Shown here in pieces: positions 1 to 8,930 of a stretch of DNA of 64,000 nucleotides; position 1 is the first letter of the stretch; each line of letters opens with the position of its first letter. Below the pieces are notes generated by a model. That model saw only the letters and a program-made list of their open reading frames with translations, was not told the DNA's origin and did not search any database. The DNA is taken from assembly GCF_000720325.1 (NCBI RefSeq), contig NZ_JOJM01000004.1, positions 248,001 through 312,000 of the forward strand, in the 5' to 3' direction. The stretch comes from Streptomyces sp. NRRL B-1347 (GTDB lineage Bacteria; Actinomycetota; Actinomycetes; Streptomycetales; Streptomycetaceae). The translations under genes were made by a program, and so were the position numbers.

Positions 1-585
1 CTCCAGGAGTTGAGCGTGACTTGAACGCAACGTAGCTTTCGCTCGGCCGCGAAGAGAGCCCTGAGGCTGGCTGTCCGGTGTCAGGGCCCGGGACAGGTGT
101 GTGTAGAGGGCGGCCTCCTCCAGAGCCAGCGCCTTCCGGCTGGACTTCGTGAGTGCCCTGCGCAGCTGATCGCTCGGGGCGAGCCCCCGCAGGACGAGCG
201 GGGGTGCCGCCTGCTCGGGCGTCCGGACGCGGGCGAACTCCTGGCAGGAGCCAAGCCAGCGGTGCCCGTCATGCACGCGAACACGGCCCCGGTGCCCCTC
301 GGGCGGGCCTTCGTAGTCGTCCAGGCCGGAGAGCACGAGGGCTTCTGACCCACGGGGCCCACGGGGCGCCCTGATGCGCTCCGCGTCCTCCAGCAGCCAT
401 GGATCAAGAGTCTCGTCGTCCGGTACCAGCCACACTCGGTCGCCGACCCAGCCGTGCACTTGTGCTTGCGGGACCCAGCCGGACAACTCGTAGATCCCGC
501 GCTCGGGCTCCCCGAACAGCCCGTCCGCCTCGGCGCACGCACCCCAGGCCTGTCCGTGCTCCGTCTCCGTCAGCGTGTACCGCAT
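1..585 (-). CDS. Hypothetical protein, 3' end outside the window
   Basis: An open frame reads leftwards from ATG at 585 to the window edge without a stop (195 codons). It reads like a real protein: Trp- and Asp-rich (for example SGWVPQAQVHGWVGDRVWLV), with G/C-rich third positions. I recognise no family. GTG at 615 is an in-frame alternative start; neither start has a strong ribosome binding site. A long perfect hairpin separates it from the upstream gene on the same strand, so it probably has its own promoter. Function unknown. Confidence 0.6.
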   Translation of the reverse strand, partial: MRYTLTETEHGQAWGACAEADGLFGEPERGIYELSGWVPQAQVHGWVGDRVWLVPDDETLDPWLLEDAERIRAPRGPRGSEALVLSGLDDYEGPPEGHRGRVRVHDGHRWLGSCQEFARVRTPEQAAPPLVLRGLAPSDQLRRALTKSSRKALALEEAALYTHLSRALTPDSQPQGSLRGRAKATLRSSHAQLLE

Positions 586-635
586 GCGTCTGCGGTGGTT
601 CTCGTCCTCGTGCACCGTCGGAATGATGCCTCGAA

Positions 636-667
636 CCGGGCCCCTCGGCGAAACCCGAGGGGCCCGG
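636..667 (-). terminator. Strong hairpin terminator after the F420-type nitroreductase gene
   Basis: A perfect 13-bp stem (CCGGGCCCCTCGG paired with its complement) closes a 6-nt loop, 14 bases downstream of the stop of the leftward gene at 681. There is no U-tract, as is common in Streptomyces terminators. Confidence 0.8.
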
Positions 668-680
668 CACCTGACAGGGC

Positions 681-1136
681 CTACTCCCGCACGGGCTCCA
701 GCACGAAGACGGGGATCACGCGGTCGGTCTTCTCCTGGTACTCGGCGTACGGGGGGTACGCGGCGACCGCGCGCTCCCACCACTCCGCCTTCTCGGCCCC
801 GGTGATCTCGCGGGCCGTCATGTCCTGGCGGCCGGAACCGTCCTGGAGCTCCACGTGCGGTTCGGCCTTGAGGTTGAAGTACCAGACCGGGTGGCGCGGG
901 AAGCCGCCCTTCGAGGCCACGGCCGCGTACCGCCCCTCGTGCTCCACGCGCATCAGCGGGACCTTGCGGATCTTGCCGGTCCTGGCGCCGCGCACCGTGA
1001 GGACGACGACGGGCAGACCCGTGTCCCAGAGCGTCGTTCCCCGCGTACCGCCCGAACTCTCGTACAACTCGACCTGCTCGCGCACCCACTGCGCCGGACT
1101 CGGCTCGTACTCGCCCTCAAGAGGCATCGAGTTCAT
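681..1136 (-). CDS. F420-dependent nitroreductase (DDN-like) family oxidoreductase
   Basis: About 151 residues from the start used here, the usual size for the deazaflavin (F420)-dependent nitroreductase family, a split beta-barrel fold. Family signatures visible are the [20 protein letters not shown] core and the segment around [16 protein letters not shown], which in this family binds F420 and packs the active site. It probably reduces an unidentified small molecule with F420H2. The frame stays open upstream to 1181, but ATG 1136 or 1127 matches the family N-terminus better; neither has a strong ribosome binding site. Single gene, ended by the hairpin at 636-667. Confidence 0.85.
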   Translation of the reverse strand: MNSMPLEGEYEPSPAQWVREQVELYESSGGTRGTTLWDTGLPVVVLTVRGARTGKIRKVPLMRVEHEGRYAAVASKGGFPRHPVWYFNLKAEPHVELQDGSGRQDMTAREITGAEKAEWWERAVAAYPPYAEYQEKTDRVIPVFVLEPVRE

Positions 1137-1318
1137 CCCGTCGTCGCGTACGGACTGTGTCGAGCGGTTCAACAAGGGCACCGCGTGGATTCATCCTCAC
1201 GGTCCTGCGGGCGGGTGCGGGGTGGGCGTGGCGTGCGTTTTGGCGGGCCTCGGCGTGGTACCCCGTGCAGACGTGCGCCAGGGCGCACACGGGTGCCGAG
1301 CCGGAGAAGGAGCACGTC

Positions 1319-1555
1319 ATGACCGATCGCAGGAACGAGACGCCGGGGGAGAGCCCGCACCCCGTCCCGAGGGACCTTCCCGATCAGCAGGCGGACGGCG
1401 AGGACGAGCTGTCGGCGGACGAGGGGGAGCACGCGGACCGCGAGGAGCGTGCGGACGTGCCGAGTACGGATGAGCCCGGCGCCCAGCGCCGCGGGGAGGA
1501 GGGCTCCACCACCGTGCATCCGGAGCACCTCGAGCCCGATGAGCCGACGGATTGA
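1319..1555 (+). CDS. Small acidic, probably disordered protein
   Basis: 78 residues from ATG at 1319, preceded by a clear AGAAGGAG ribosome binding site at 1304-1312. Very rich in Asp, Glu and Pro with no hydrophobic core, so probably intrinsically disordered. The reading frame continues upstream, but the ribosome binding site fixes this start. The stop codon lies inside a tandem 8-bp repeat, so copy-number change would alter the C-terminus. No family recognised. Confidence 0.6.
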   Translation: MTDRRNETPGESPHPVPRDLPDQQADGEDELSADEGEHADREERADVPSTDEPGAQRRGEEGSTTVHPEHLEPDEPTD

Positions 1556-1577
1556 CGGATTGACGGATTGACGGATT
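1546..1577 (+). repeat. Tandem octamer repeat (GACGGATT x4)
   Basis: Four exact head-to-tail copies of GACGGATT are followed by degenerate GGCTGGCGG copies. The first copy supplies the last codons and the TGA stop of the small acidic protein. A unit of 8 is not a multiple of 3. Confidence 0.9.
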
Positions 1578-1615
1578 GACGGGCTGGCGGGCTGGCGGGT
1601 CGGCGGATCGCCGGT

Positions 1616-2065
1616 TCAGGTTCGCCGCAAGGCTCGGCGTACCCGGCGCCACAGGCGGTCGTAGCGGCCCATGAGGTGGGGGCACGGCGGGGTCCGGGAG
1701 GAGAGTTCCGCGCCGGTCTCCGCGGCCATGGCGCGGAAGAACGCGCGTCCCTGCCGGGACTGCATCGTCGTGTTCCACCGGTAGTCGGGACCCTGCGCGA
1801 GGGCGGAGTGCAGGGCCTGCCGTCCGAGCCCCTGGCGCTGCCACGTCTCGTTGATCCAGATCCGCTGGATGCGGCCGGTGCGGCAGGTGTGGCAGAGGCG
1901 GAAGTCGACCTGGCCGACGAGGGGGCCCCGCTCCAGGTGCAGGGCGATGGCGGAGGGCGCGTGCGGGGTCGCGGGGGCGAGGGCCGTCAGCCGAATCGCC
2001 TCGCTGTCCTGCGCGGGGGCGCCGTGCCCCAGAGCGAGCCACGCGCTCAGCAGGTTGGCACGCAC
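1616..2065 (-). CDS. GNAT-family N-acetyltransferase
   Basis: 149 residues. The segment IWINETWQRQGLGRQAL fits GNAT motif A, with the Q/R-x-x-G-x-G/A loop that holds the acetyl-CoA pyrophosphate. The later FFRAMAAETGAEL segment is typical of the GNAT C-terminus. Start is GTG at 2065 with GGGAGGG at good spacing; an ATG just upstream is in another frame. CHTCRTGRIQ contains a Cys-x-x-Cys pair, unusual for the fold. Substrate unknown. Confidence 0.7.
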   Translation of the reverse strand: MRANLLSAWLALGHGAPAQDSEAIRLTALAPATPHAPSAIALHLERGPLVGQVDFRLCHTCRTGRIQRIWINETWQRQGLGRQALHSALAQGPDYRWNTTMQSRQGRAFFRAMAAETGAELSSRTPPCPHLMGRYDRLWRRVRRALRRT

Positions 2066-2182
2066 GAACCATCCCTCCCAGGCTCCCCTTTTGAGCTACT
2101 GAGCCCCGGTATCGTGGCACACCTGCCCACGCGCGGGCATCGGAATCCTGCGAGGTGTACTCCTTACGAGGCGGTCAGGCCA

Positions 2183-3202
2183 TCAGGCCGGCTTCGGCTG
2201 CAAATAGCGGGCCAGGAGGTCGTCCAGGGTGACGAGGCCCGTCAGGCGGCCCGAGTCGTCACAGACCACGGCGAGGGAGGCGCGTCGCTGGCGCAGCTGC
2301 TCGACCGCGTGGGCCAGCGTGGTGTCCGCCGAGAGCTCGGGCAGCGGGCGGGCCAGCTCCCGCGCGCTGGTGCCGCGCCCCCGGGTCCTGGCGACCAGGG
2401 CGTCGCGCGCGTGCACGGAGCCGAGGACCCGGGCGCCGTCGCGTACGAGCAGCCGGGTCCGGTCGTGCTCCGCCGCGACGCGCAGCACGTCCTCGGGCGT
2501 GGCCGAGCCGTCGACGGAGGTGATGTCGGCGGCCGGGGTCTGGAGGTCGCCCACCGGGGTCAGCGGCTCCGTCAGGGAGCGGGTGATCAGCTCGGAGTCG
2601 TCGCGGCTGATGAGGCCGAGGCGCTGGGACTCGGCGACGAGGTGGGTGAGCTGCTCGCGGTTGTGCACGGACGTCAGCTCGTCGCGCGGCTCGACCCGGC
2701 AGAGGCGCACCAGGGCGTTGCTCACCTTGTTCAGGAGCCAGATGAGGGGGCGTACGGCCTTCACCGTCGTACGGAACGCCGGGGTGAGGAGCATCGCGGA
2801 GCGCTCGGGGTGGGCGATGGCCCAGGACTTGGGTGCCATCTCGCCGATCACCATGTGCAGGAACACCACGACGATCATCGCGACGGCGAAGGAGACGCCG
2901 TAGCTGAGCCCGCTGGGCAGGCCGAGGCGGTGCAGCAGCGGGTCGAGCTCGTGGGAGATGGCGGGCTTGGAGACGGAGCCGAGGCCCAGGGTGCAGACGG
3001 TGATGCCGAGTTGCGCGCCCGCCAGCATCAGGGACAGCTCGCGCATTCCGGCGAGCACGGCCTGTGCGCCCCGGCGGCCCTCGGCCGCCGCCTTCTCCAC
3101 GCGGTGGCGGCGGGCGGCGACGAGCGCGAACTCGGCGGCGACGAAGAACCCGCTGCCGATCAGCAGCAGGACGGTGACGAACAGCGCCATGGGGAAGCTC
3201 AT
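2183..3202 (-). CDS. CNNM/hemolysin-like membrane protein with CBS domains
   Basis: 339 residues. An N-terminal DUF21/CNNM membrane domain has about four hydrophobic segments over residues 5-150 and the MVIGEMAPKSWAIAHPER signature. A CBS pair follows in roughly 200-330. It lacks the C-terminal CorC_HlyC domain of its neighbour, so it is the shorter partner. Such pairs are linked to Mg2+/Co2+ export or membrane integrity in relatives. ATG at 3202 overlaps the stop of the upstream gene by 4 bases, so translation is probably coupled. Confidence 0.9.
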   Translation of the reverse strand: MSFPMALFVTVLLLIGSGFFVAAEFALVAARRHRVEKAAAEGRRGAQAVLAGMRELSLMLAGAQLGITVCTLGLGSVSKPAISHELDPLLHRLGLPSGLSYGVSFAVAMIVVVFLHMVIGEMAPKSWAIAHPERSAMLLTPAFRTTVKAVRPLIWLLNKVSNALVRLCRVEPRDELTSVHNREQLTHLVAESQRLGLISRDDSELITRSLTEPLTPVGDLQTPAADITSVDGSATPEDVLRVAAEHDRTRLLVRDGARVLGSVHARDALVARTRGRGTSARELARPLPELSADTTLAHAVEQLRQRRASLAVVCDDSGRLTGLVTLDDLLARYLQPKPA

Positions 3203-4557
3203 GAGCGGGTCTCCTCGGGGCGTGTCCGCTCGTCGGTACTCGGGTCGGGGGCGGGGCGGAGCTCCAGGCGCACGCGCTCGGGGACGTGCCGGTCCAGGGT
3301 GCGGACGTCGACGGTCACGCTCGCCCCGTCCGGGAGCGGCAGGGTGAGGTGGTCGCCGATGGCGGGGAAGCGGCCGAGGCGGTCGACGACGAGCCCGGCC
3401 ACGGTGTCGTAGTCGTCCTCCTCGGGCAGGTGGATGCCGGTGGCGTCGGCGACCTCGTCGAGCCGTCGGCCCGCGTCCACGAGCCATCCCTGGCCGTCGC
3501 GGACCGCCACGCGCACCACCTGGTCGGTCTCGTCGGCGATGTCCCCGACGAGCTCCTCGGCGATGTCCTCGTACGTCACGATGCCCGCCACGCCGCCGTG
3601 CTCGTCGAGGACGACGGCGAACTCGTCGTCGCGCTCGCGCATCTGCCGTACGGCGTCGGGCAGTTCGAGGGTCTCCGGGAGCAGCAGGGCGGGGCGGGCG
3701 AGGGTGGCGGCGGTCGTCCCGGGGAGGCGGCCGGCGGTGGTCCGCATCAGCTCGCGCACGCCCAGGACGCCGGTGACGTCGTCGGGGTGGTCGCCGAGCA
3801 ACGGGTAGTTGGAGTGGCCGTGGCGGGCGATGAGCCCGACGGCTTCGGCGGCGCTCGCTTCCTTGCGGACGAAAACGGCGTCGACGCGCGGCACCAGGAC
3901 CTCGCCGAGGGTGCGCTCGGAGAAGTCCAGGGCGCGGTCGAGGAGCGCGGCGGTGTCCTCGGGCAGCTCGCCCCGCTCGTGGGACTCGCCGATGAGGTGG
4001 CCGAGCTCTTCGAGCGTGGCGCCGTGGTGCAGCTCCTCGACGGGTTCGATGCCCACGCGGCGCAGGAGCCGGTTCGCGGCCCCGTCGAAGATCCGCACCA
4101 CGGGGCCGACGACCTTCAGATAGGCGAGGGTGGAGGCGGCGAGGGACTTGGCGAGGCGCTCGGGCACGGCGAGCGCGAGGTTCTTCGGCGCGAGCTCGCC
4201 GATGACCATCTGCACGACTGTGGCGACCACGAAGGCGAGGACGACGGAGACGCCGGTGACGGCGCCGTCGGGGATGCCGATGCCGGTGAGGAGCGGCTTG
4301 AGCAGCGCGGACACGGACGGCTCGGCGAGGAAGCCGACGACCAGGCCGGTCACGGTGATGCCGAGCTGGGCGCCCGAGAGCATGAAGGAGAGCCGTTCGA
4401 GCACCTTCAGGGCGCGGGCGGCGCGGCGGTCGCCCGCTGCGGCCTCGCGGGCGAGTGCGAGCCGGTCGGCGGAGACGTAGGCGAATTCCTGGGCGACGAA
4501 ATAGCCGGTGCCCACCGTCAGGACGAGGACGGCGAGCAGGCCGAGCGCGGCACTCAT
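3199..4557 (-). CDS. CNNM/hemolysin (HlyC/CorC) family transporter-associated protein
   Basis: 452 residues with the full architecture: CNNM/DUF21 membrane domain (about 1-190, signature MVIGELAPKNLALAVPERL), two CBS domains (about 210-330), and a C-terminal CorC_HlyC domain (about 350-440, containing EEDDYDTVAGLVVDRLGRFP). The family is associated with divalent cation, probably Mg2+, efflux and membrane homeostasis. First gene of a two-gene operon with the overlapping paralogue at 2183-3202. I saw no convincing Mg2+ riboswitch upstream. Confidence 0.92.
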   Translation of the reverse strand: MSAALGLLAVLVLTVGTGYFVAQEFAYVSADRLALAREAAAGDRRAARALKVLERLSFMLSGAQLGITVTGLVVGFLAEPSVSALLKPLLTGIGIPDGAVTGVSVVLAFVVATVVQMVIGELAPKNLALAVPERLAKSLAASTLAYLKVVGPVVRIFDGAANRLLRRVGIEPVEELHHGATLEELGHLIGESHERGELPEDTAALLDRALDFSERTLGEVLVPRVDAVFVRKEASAAEAVGLIARHGHSNYPLLGDHPDDVTGVLGVRELMRTTAGRLPGTTAATLARPALLLPETLELPDAVRQMRERDDEFAVVLDEHGGVAGIVTYEDIAEELVGDIADETDQVVRVAVRDGQGWLVDAGRRLDEVADATGIHLPEEDDYDTVAGLVVDRLGRFPAIGDHLTLPLPDGASVTVDVRTLDRHVPERVRLELRPAPDPSTDERTRPEETRS

Positions 4558-4739
4558 CGAACACCATCCCGCTGGGTGCCGCGGTCGGCCGGGTCAGCCG
4601 GTGGGGGCGTGGCGGCCGGGGTGGGGCGGGATGGTCCGGGACAGTGTCCCGGGGGGTCCGTCGGTCTGGCGGACAAGGGGTGGCTCCTCGTGCTGGGGTG
4701 TGTGCCGGTGCAACGATTGTCATCGCGCCCGAGTTCCCT

Positions 4740-4830
4740 CGCCACCGCCACCGCTGGGCCCGGTCAGCATCACCGCCACCGCTTGGCCCGGACACCGCCA
4801 CCGCCACCGCTGGCCCCGGTCATCGCGGGG
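4740..4830. repeat. Three imperfect ~25-bp direct repeats in a gene-free gap
   Basis: The 4558-4981 gap has no convincing gene. It contains three near copies of a unit built on CACCGCCACCGCTGGCCCGG, the first two about 27 bp apart, grading into simple CACCGC repeats up to about 4915. The nature is unknown; it may only be slippage-prone GC-rich sequence. Confidence 0.6.
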
Positions 4831-4920
4831 GCCGCGGCCGCCGCCAGCCCCGGTCGCCCGCCACCGCCGCTGCCACTCTCCGTCACCGTCACCGCCATCG
4901 CCGCTGCCACCCGCAAACGC

Positions 4921-4955
4921 GGACCGGCCCACGCATGACGCGCGTGGGCCGGTCC
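4921..4955 (-). terminator. Hairpin terminator after terD
   Basis: A perfect 14-bp stem (GGACCGGCCCACGC and complement) with a 7-nt loop, 27 bases after the stop of the leftward TerD gene. Confidence 0.8.
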
Positions 4956-4981
4956 GGGTGCTACGGGAGGGGCGCCTGGTG

Positions 4982-5557
4982 TCAGACGTTGACGCCGAAG
5001 TCCGATGCGATGCCGCGCAGGCCGGAGGCGTAGCCCTGGCCGACGGCGCGGAACTTCCACTCCGGGCCGTGGCGGTAGAGCTCGCCGAAGACCATGGCGG
5101 TCTCGGTGGAGGCGTCCTCGGAGAGGTCGTAGCGGGCGATCTCCTGGTTGTCGGCCTGGTTGACGACGCGGATGAAGGCGTTGCGGACCTGGCCGAAGCT
5201 CTGGCCGCGGTTCTCGGCGTCGTGGATGGAGACCGGGAAGACGATCTTGGTGATCTCGGCCGGAACGGTGGCGAGGTTGACCTTGACGGCCTCGTCGTCG
5301 CCCTCGCCCTCGCCGGTGAGGTTGTCACCGGTGTGCTCGACCGAGCCGTCGGGGCTGGTGAGGTTGTTGTAGAAGATGAAGTGCTGGTCGGAAATCACCT
5401 TGCCGGAGTCGTCGCACAGCAGTGCCGATGCGTCGAGGTCGTAGTCGGTACCCGTCGTGGTCCGCACGTCCCAGCCGAGGCCGACCAGTACGGCGGTCAG
5501 GCCGGGCGCCTCCTTGCTCAGCGAAACGTTGCCACCCTTGGACAGGGAAACACCCAC
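4982..5557 (-). CDS. terD: TerD-family tellurium/stress resistance protein
   Basis: 191 residues, the usual TerD length. It begins [20 protein letters not shown] and keeps the Ca2+-binding acidic motifs ([31 protein letters not shown]). TerD proteins are cytoplasmic Ca2+-binding stress proteins linked to tellurite resistance and, in Streptomyces, development. Start is GTG with GGAGG at good spacing. It stands alone, without other ter genes. Confidence 0.95.
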   Translation of the reverse strand: MGVSLSKGGNVSLSKEAPGLTAVLVGLGWDVRTTTGTDYDLDASALLCDDSGKVISDQHFIFYNNLTSPDGSVEHTGDNLTGEGEGDDEAVKVNLATVPAEITKIVFPVSIHDAENRGQSFGQVRNAFIRVVNQADNQEIARYDLSEDASTETAMVFGELYRHGPEWKFRAVGQGYASGLRGIASDFGVNV

Positions 5558-5669
5558 TGCTCATCCTCCATCGCTCGTCGCGGCGCGCATTCGTGCGTCG
5601 TCCTCCGGCAAGGACGCCTGGTGGACCGCCCGGGTTGCGTCTGCCGACGACGTATCGAACTTTGTACGG

Positions 5670-6293
5670 TTACCCGGTGTCCTCGGGCCGGACCTCGGTC
5701 AGGCAGCCGAGCAGGAACGGCATGACACCGCGTTCGAGGAGGGCCATGTGCCAGGCGGCGCGGGCCTGTTCGATGGTGCCGTCCGGGGTGCGGCGCGCGG
5801 TGGTCTCCGGGGCGGCGCGTCGACGCGTCGCACGCCCCTGCGGCCGGGCGAGGTCCGGCAGGGCCGACCCCACCGCCACGGTCGCCGCGATCAGCCCCAC
5901 GGTCATGAACGCCTCCGGGAGGTACTGCCGTTCGGTGAAGGTGGCCAGGGCCAATCCGGTGAGGAGGAGCACCTCGGCGGTGACGGCCGAGAGCACCGGC
6001 ACGAGCGTGGAGAGGAGCGCGGCACCGCCGCCCGTACGGCACGCCGCACCGGCACATCGCTTGCGGTGCCTGTAGCGGTCCGCCGCGGCCCGGACGCGCA
6101 CGTAGCGGGAGTACTCCTCGTCCGCCTTCGCCAGGATCGCGCGGCGTGCCCTGCGCGCTCGCGTACGGAGCTGCACGGCGTTGGGGACGTTGTTGCTGCG
6201 ACCGGCCGCGTCTCTGAACTCCCGCGACCGCAGGGCCTGTTCGAGGGTGCGCTCAAGGGCGGCGGAACTCTCCGACATCTCGGCGTGAGGCAA
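5670..6293 (-). CDS. Membrane protein of unknown function
   Basis: 207 residues. A charged N-terminus (about 1-85, rich in Arg and Ala, probably helical) precedes two hydrophobic segments: about 93-118 (LLSTLVPVLSAVTAEVLLLTG) and 128-146 (AFMTVGLIAATVAVGSAL), then a basic cytoplasmic tail. The start is probably TTG at 6293, because GGAAGAAG sits just upstream; ATG at 6278 has no ribosome binding site. Not recognised. Confidence 0.65.
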   Translation of the reverse strand: MPHAEMSESSAALERTLEQALRSREFRDAAGRSNNVPNAVQLRTRARRARRAILAKADEEYSRYVRVRAAADRYRHRKRCAGAACRTGGGAALLSTLVPVLSAVTAEVLLLTGLALATFTERQYLPEAFMTVGLIAATVAVGSALPDLARPQGRATRRRAAPETTARRTPDGTIEQARAAWHMALLERGVMPFLLGCLTEVRPEDTG

Positions 6294-6379
6294 TGGCTTC
6301 TTCCTTCGACGGTGCCCGCGTCCGGCCTGCGGAGACGACGTTCGCCGCAGACTGCTTCCGGAGGGTCATCGCGAAGGAA

Positions 6380-6395
6380 TCTACATCAGTGTAGA
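6380..6395. promoter_or_regulatory. Possible operator, interrupted palindrome
   Basis: TCTACA and TGTAGA flank a 4-base centre (TCAG) in the divergent gap between the membrane protein and the protease gene. CopY/BlaI-type operators share TACA/TGTA arms but usually with a 2-base centre, so the family is uncertain. The remaining gap, 6396-6650, shows nothing else I can name. Confidence 0.35.
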
Positions 6396-6663
6396 AGTGG
6401 TGAAGGGGTGGATCGCCGCTAATTCACCGTGATGAAGGGTCTGTTGCGGCCGACGGGGCGTCTCGCGTGCGTGCGCGGGCACCAGGTCATGCTCCGCGGG
6501 GATTCAGGGGGCACTGCGGCACCTCATGACACACCGCGGTGTGGGCCCCGGTCGTTCTGCGTGTCGCATTCAGACAGCTGCGCGCTCCTGCGATGCCCGT
6601 GAATCCCCGTGCTGTTAGCGTCCGTTGCCGAGTTCAGCAGAGCAGTGACCCCATGGAGGTGAC

Positions 6664-7890
6664 ATGCACGATGACTTACGGCGGTTCGGGATCCCGGCCG
6701 CCGCGCTTTCGCTTCTCCTCCTGACTTCCCTCGCACCGGGCTCGGCGTCCGCCGAATCCCCGGACAGGGCTCCGCTGTCCCAGGCGGATCTGGACCGGAT
6801 GACGGTCCGGCAGAAGGCCGCCGTCCTCAACCCGCTGCGGCTCGTCGGCAGTACCGCGCAGCAGGTCGGCAGGGAACAGCGCCAGGACGTGTTCACGGGT
6901 GTACGCATCGCGCCCGGCCACCGCACCGTGGAGCTGTTCCTCACCGACCCCGGCAAGAAGGACGCGTTCCTGGCCCGGGTGAAGCGGGCCGCACCCAAGG
7001 CCGACCTCGGACTCGTCGAGGTGAAGTCCGCGCCGTCGACCCGCACCGAACTCCTCCGGCACATCAACCGCCTCAAGGGCCTCGGGTCCAAGCTGCCCTT
7101 CGAGATCCAGGGCATCGGGCACTCGGTGGACGGCACCTCGATCAAGATCACGGCCAGTGACGCCGCCAAGGCGAAAGCGTACTTCGCCGACGCACCCGCG
7201 GCCCGGCTGGCCAACGGCGACACACCGCGCTACGAAGTCCTCCAGGGCCAGCCGCGAGGCACCGACCCCGTGCTGTACACCCGCCAGAACGACTCCTCGC
7301 CCTACTACGCGGGCGCGGCCCTCGACAACGCGGGCAGCCCCGAGGCGCGCTGCACGTCCGGCATCCCCGCGATCAGCAACTGGGACGGTCGGCAGTGGCT
7401 GGTGACCGCGGGCCACTGCTACGCCGAGGGCGCCAACGTGCACACCAACGGCGGCCGCTACATAGGCAGCGTGTGGCGGGTGCTCCCGCAGGTGGACGCG
7501 GCCTTCATCGAGGTCCCGACGTACCGGAACACCTGGGACGGCCTCGACGCGACCGGCTACACCCGGTACCTCAACGGAGTGCGCAGCAACATCGTCAACG
7601 ACGAGGTCTGCCAGCTCGGTTACAACTCCAAGGTGGTCTGCGGCATCCGCGTGACGAACGTCGAGTACGACCACGGCGGGGTCCTCACGACGGTCGGCGT
7701 CCAGAAGGACGGCGCCACGGCCGCGCGCGGCGGCGACAGCGGTGGTCCTGTGATCACCATTAACCACCCCGACTCCCGGGAACTCAACGGAATCGTCCGC
7801 GGAGGATGGTCGGGGTCCCCGTCCTGGGTCGTCTGGGTCGACGTGTGGGACATCTTCAACGCCTTCGCGATCAAGCTCAACCCGTCCTGA
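6664..7890 (+). CDS. Secreted chymotrypsin-like (S1) serine protease
   Basis: 408 residues. A Sec signal peptide ends near residue 30 (ASA/ES). A region of about 170 residues resembles a pro-domain, followed by a serine protease domain from about 205. The catalytic triad is visible: His251 (TAGHC), Asp278 (VDAAF), Ser359 (GGDSGGP). Paired cysteines (230/252, 316/326) suit an extracellular enzyme of the streptogrisin/alpha-lytic protease type. GGAGG lies only 4-5 bases before ATG 6664, short but usable. Probably a secreted nutritional protease. Confidence 0.92.
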   Translation: MHDDLRRFGIPAAALSLLLLTSLAPGSASAESPDRAPLSQADLDRMTVRQKAAVLNPLRLVGSTAQQVGREQRQDVFTGVRIAPGHRTVELFLTDPGKKDAFLARVKRAAPKADLGLVEVKSAPSTRTELLRHINRLKGLGSKLPFEIQGIGHSVDGTSIKITASDAAKAKAYFADAPAARLANGDTPRYEVLQGQPRGTDPVLYTRQNDSSPYYAGAALDNAGSPEARCTSGIPAISNWDGRQWLVTAGHCYAEGANVHTNGGRYIGSVWRVLPQVDAAFIEVPTYRNTWDGLDATGYTRYLNGVRSNIVNDEVCQLGYNSKVVCGIRVTNVEYDHGGVLTTVGVQKDGATAARGGDSGGPVITINHPDSRELNGIVRGGWSGSPSWVVWVDVWDIFNAFAIKLNPS

Positions 7891-7969
7891 TGCGAGCCAT
7901 CACGACCGACAGCGCGACATGAACGCGTGACACGAGCGCGTGACACGAAAGCCCCTGGTTGCAGCAGCG

Positions 7970-8004
7970 TCTCCTCGGCCGTGGTGCGGACACGGCCGAG
8001 GAGA
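7970..8004. terminator. Bidirectional terminator between convergent genes
   Basis: A perfect 14-bp stem (TCTCCTCGGCCGTG and complement) with a 7-nt loop. It is placed to end both the protease gene and the convergent SDR gene. Confidence 0.85.
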
Positions 8005-8035
8005 TGTCAGGCCCCGCGCCGGGCCCGGGCGGGCG

Positions 8036-8803
8036 TCAGCGCTGATGGGCGGGGCGTACGACGATCTCGTTGACGTCGACCTCGGGCGGCTGCGCAAGGG
8101 TGTACGAGACGGCGCCCGCGATGGCGTCGGGACCGATCGAGTGGGCCCGGTAGGCGCGCATGGCCCGCGCGGCACCGGCGTCGGTGATGCTGTCGGCCAG
8201 CTCGGAGGTGACCACGCCGGGCGAGACGGTCGTCACCCGGATCGAGGGGTCGGACTCCAGGCGCAGGCCCTCGGTGATCGCCCAGGCCGCGTACTTCGTA
8301 CCGCAGTAGACGGCGCCGGTGGGCGCGACCTCGTGGGCGCCGATGCTGGCGACCGTGACGAAGTGGCCCGAGCCCTGCGCGGTGAAGACGGGCAGCGCCG
8401 CGGCGATGCCGTGCAGCAGCCCGCGGACGTTCACGTCGATCATCCGGTCCCACTCGTCGACGAGCAGGGAGTCGAGGCGCGACAGCGGCATGACCCCGGC
8501 GTTGCCGACGAGCACGTCGATCCGCCCGTGGCGGTCGCGGGCCGCCTGGACGAAGGCGGCGACGTCCGCACGGTCCGTCACGTCGAGACGTACGGGCTCC
8601 AGAGCGCCCCCGGAACGGGCGGCCGCCCCGGCCGTGCGCTCCGCGAGGGCCCGCAGCCGGTCGGTGCGGCGCGCACCGGCGACGACCTGGTGCCCCTCCG
8701 CCACGAGCCGTGCGGCGACGGCCTCGCCGATGCCGCTGCTGGCGCCGGTGACGAGGACGACCTTGCGGACGGGCGGCGCTTGTTCCTCTTGCTGTGTGCT
8801 CAT
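8036..8803 (-). CDS. Short-chain dehydrogenase/reductase (classical SDR)
   Basis: 255 residues. The cofactor loop TGASSGIGEA, the NAG motif (GNAGVM), the catalytic Ser (SIGAHEV) and Y-x-x-x-K (YCGTKYA) are present. Arg after the second strand (GARRTDR) favours NADP(H). ATG at 8803 gives the normal SDR N-terminus but has no ribosome binding site; GTG at 8827 is an alternative, or the mRNA may be leaderless. It is divergent from the XRE/MmyB-type regulator at 8931, a common Streptomyces pairing in which the regulator controls the SDR. Substrate unknown. Confidence 0.9.
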   Translation of the reverse strand: MSTQQEEQAPPVRKVVLVTGASSGIGEAVAARLVAEGHQVVAGARRTDRLRALAERTAGAAARSGGALEPVRLDVTDRADVAAFVQAARDRHGRIDVLVGNAGVMPLSRLDSLLVDEWDRMIDVNVRGLLHGIAAALPVFTAQGSGHFVTVASIGAHEVAPTGAVYCGTKYAAWAITEGLRLESDPSIRVTTVSPGVVTSELADSITDAGAARAMRAYRAHSIGPDAIAGAVSYTLAQPPEVDVNEIVVRPAHQR

Positions 8804-8930
8804 GGCACCGAGTCGCTGTGTGTTCACGGCGCCGAGCCTCGCCCGGCCGGAGCGGCCGCGGGAGAGGCGGCGTCCTCCTGGGTGCGGCGCACCCAGGAAC
8901 AGCACCCGGTGCCGCCCCTAGCATGGCGGC

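Noticed and set aside
2183..4807. Single 874-residue minus-strand ORF
   Set aside because: Its first 535 codons are an Arg/Pro/Ala-rich shadow of the CorC-like gene in another frame; the real gene starts at 3202.
4558..4981. Mg2+ riboswitch upstream of the CNNM genes
   Set aside because: I found no recognisable M-box core; the region is low-complexity CACCGC repeats and a terminator.
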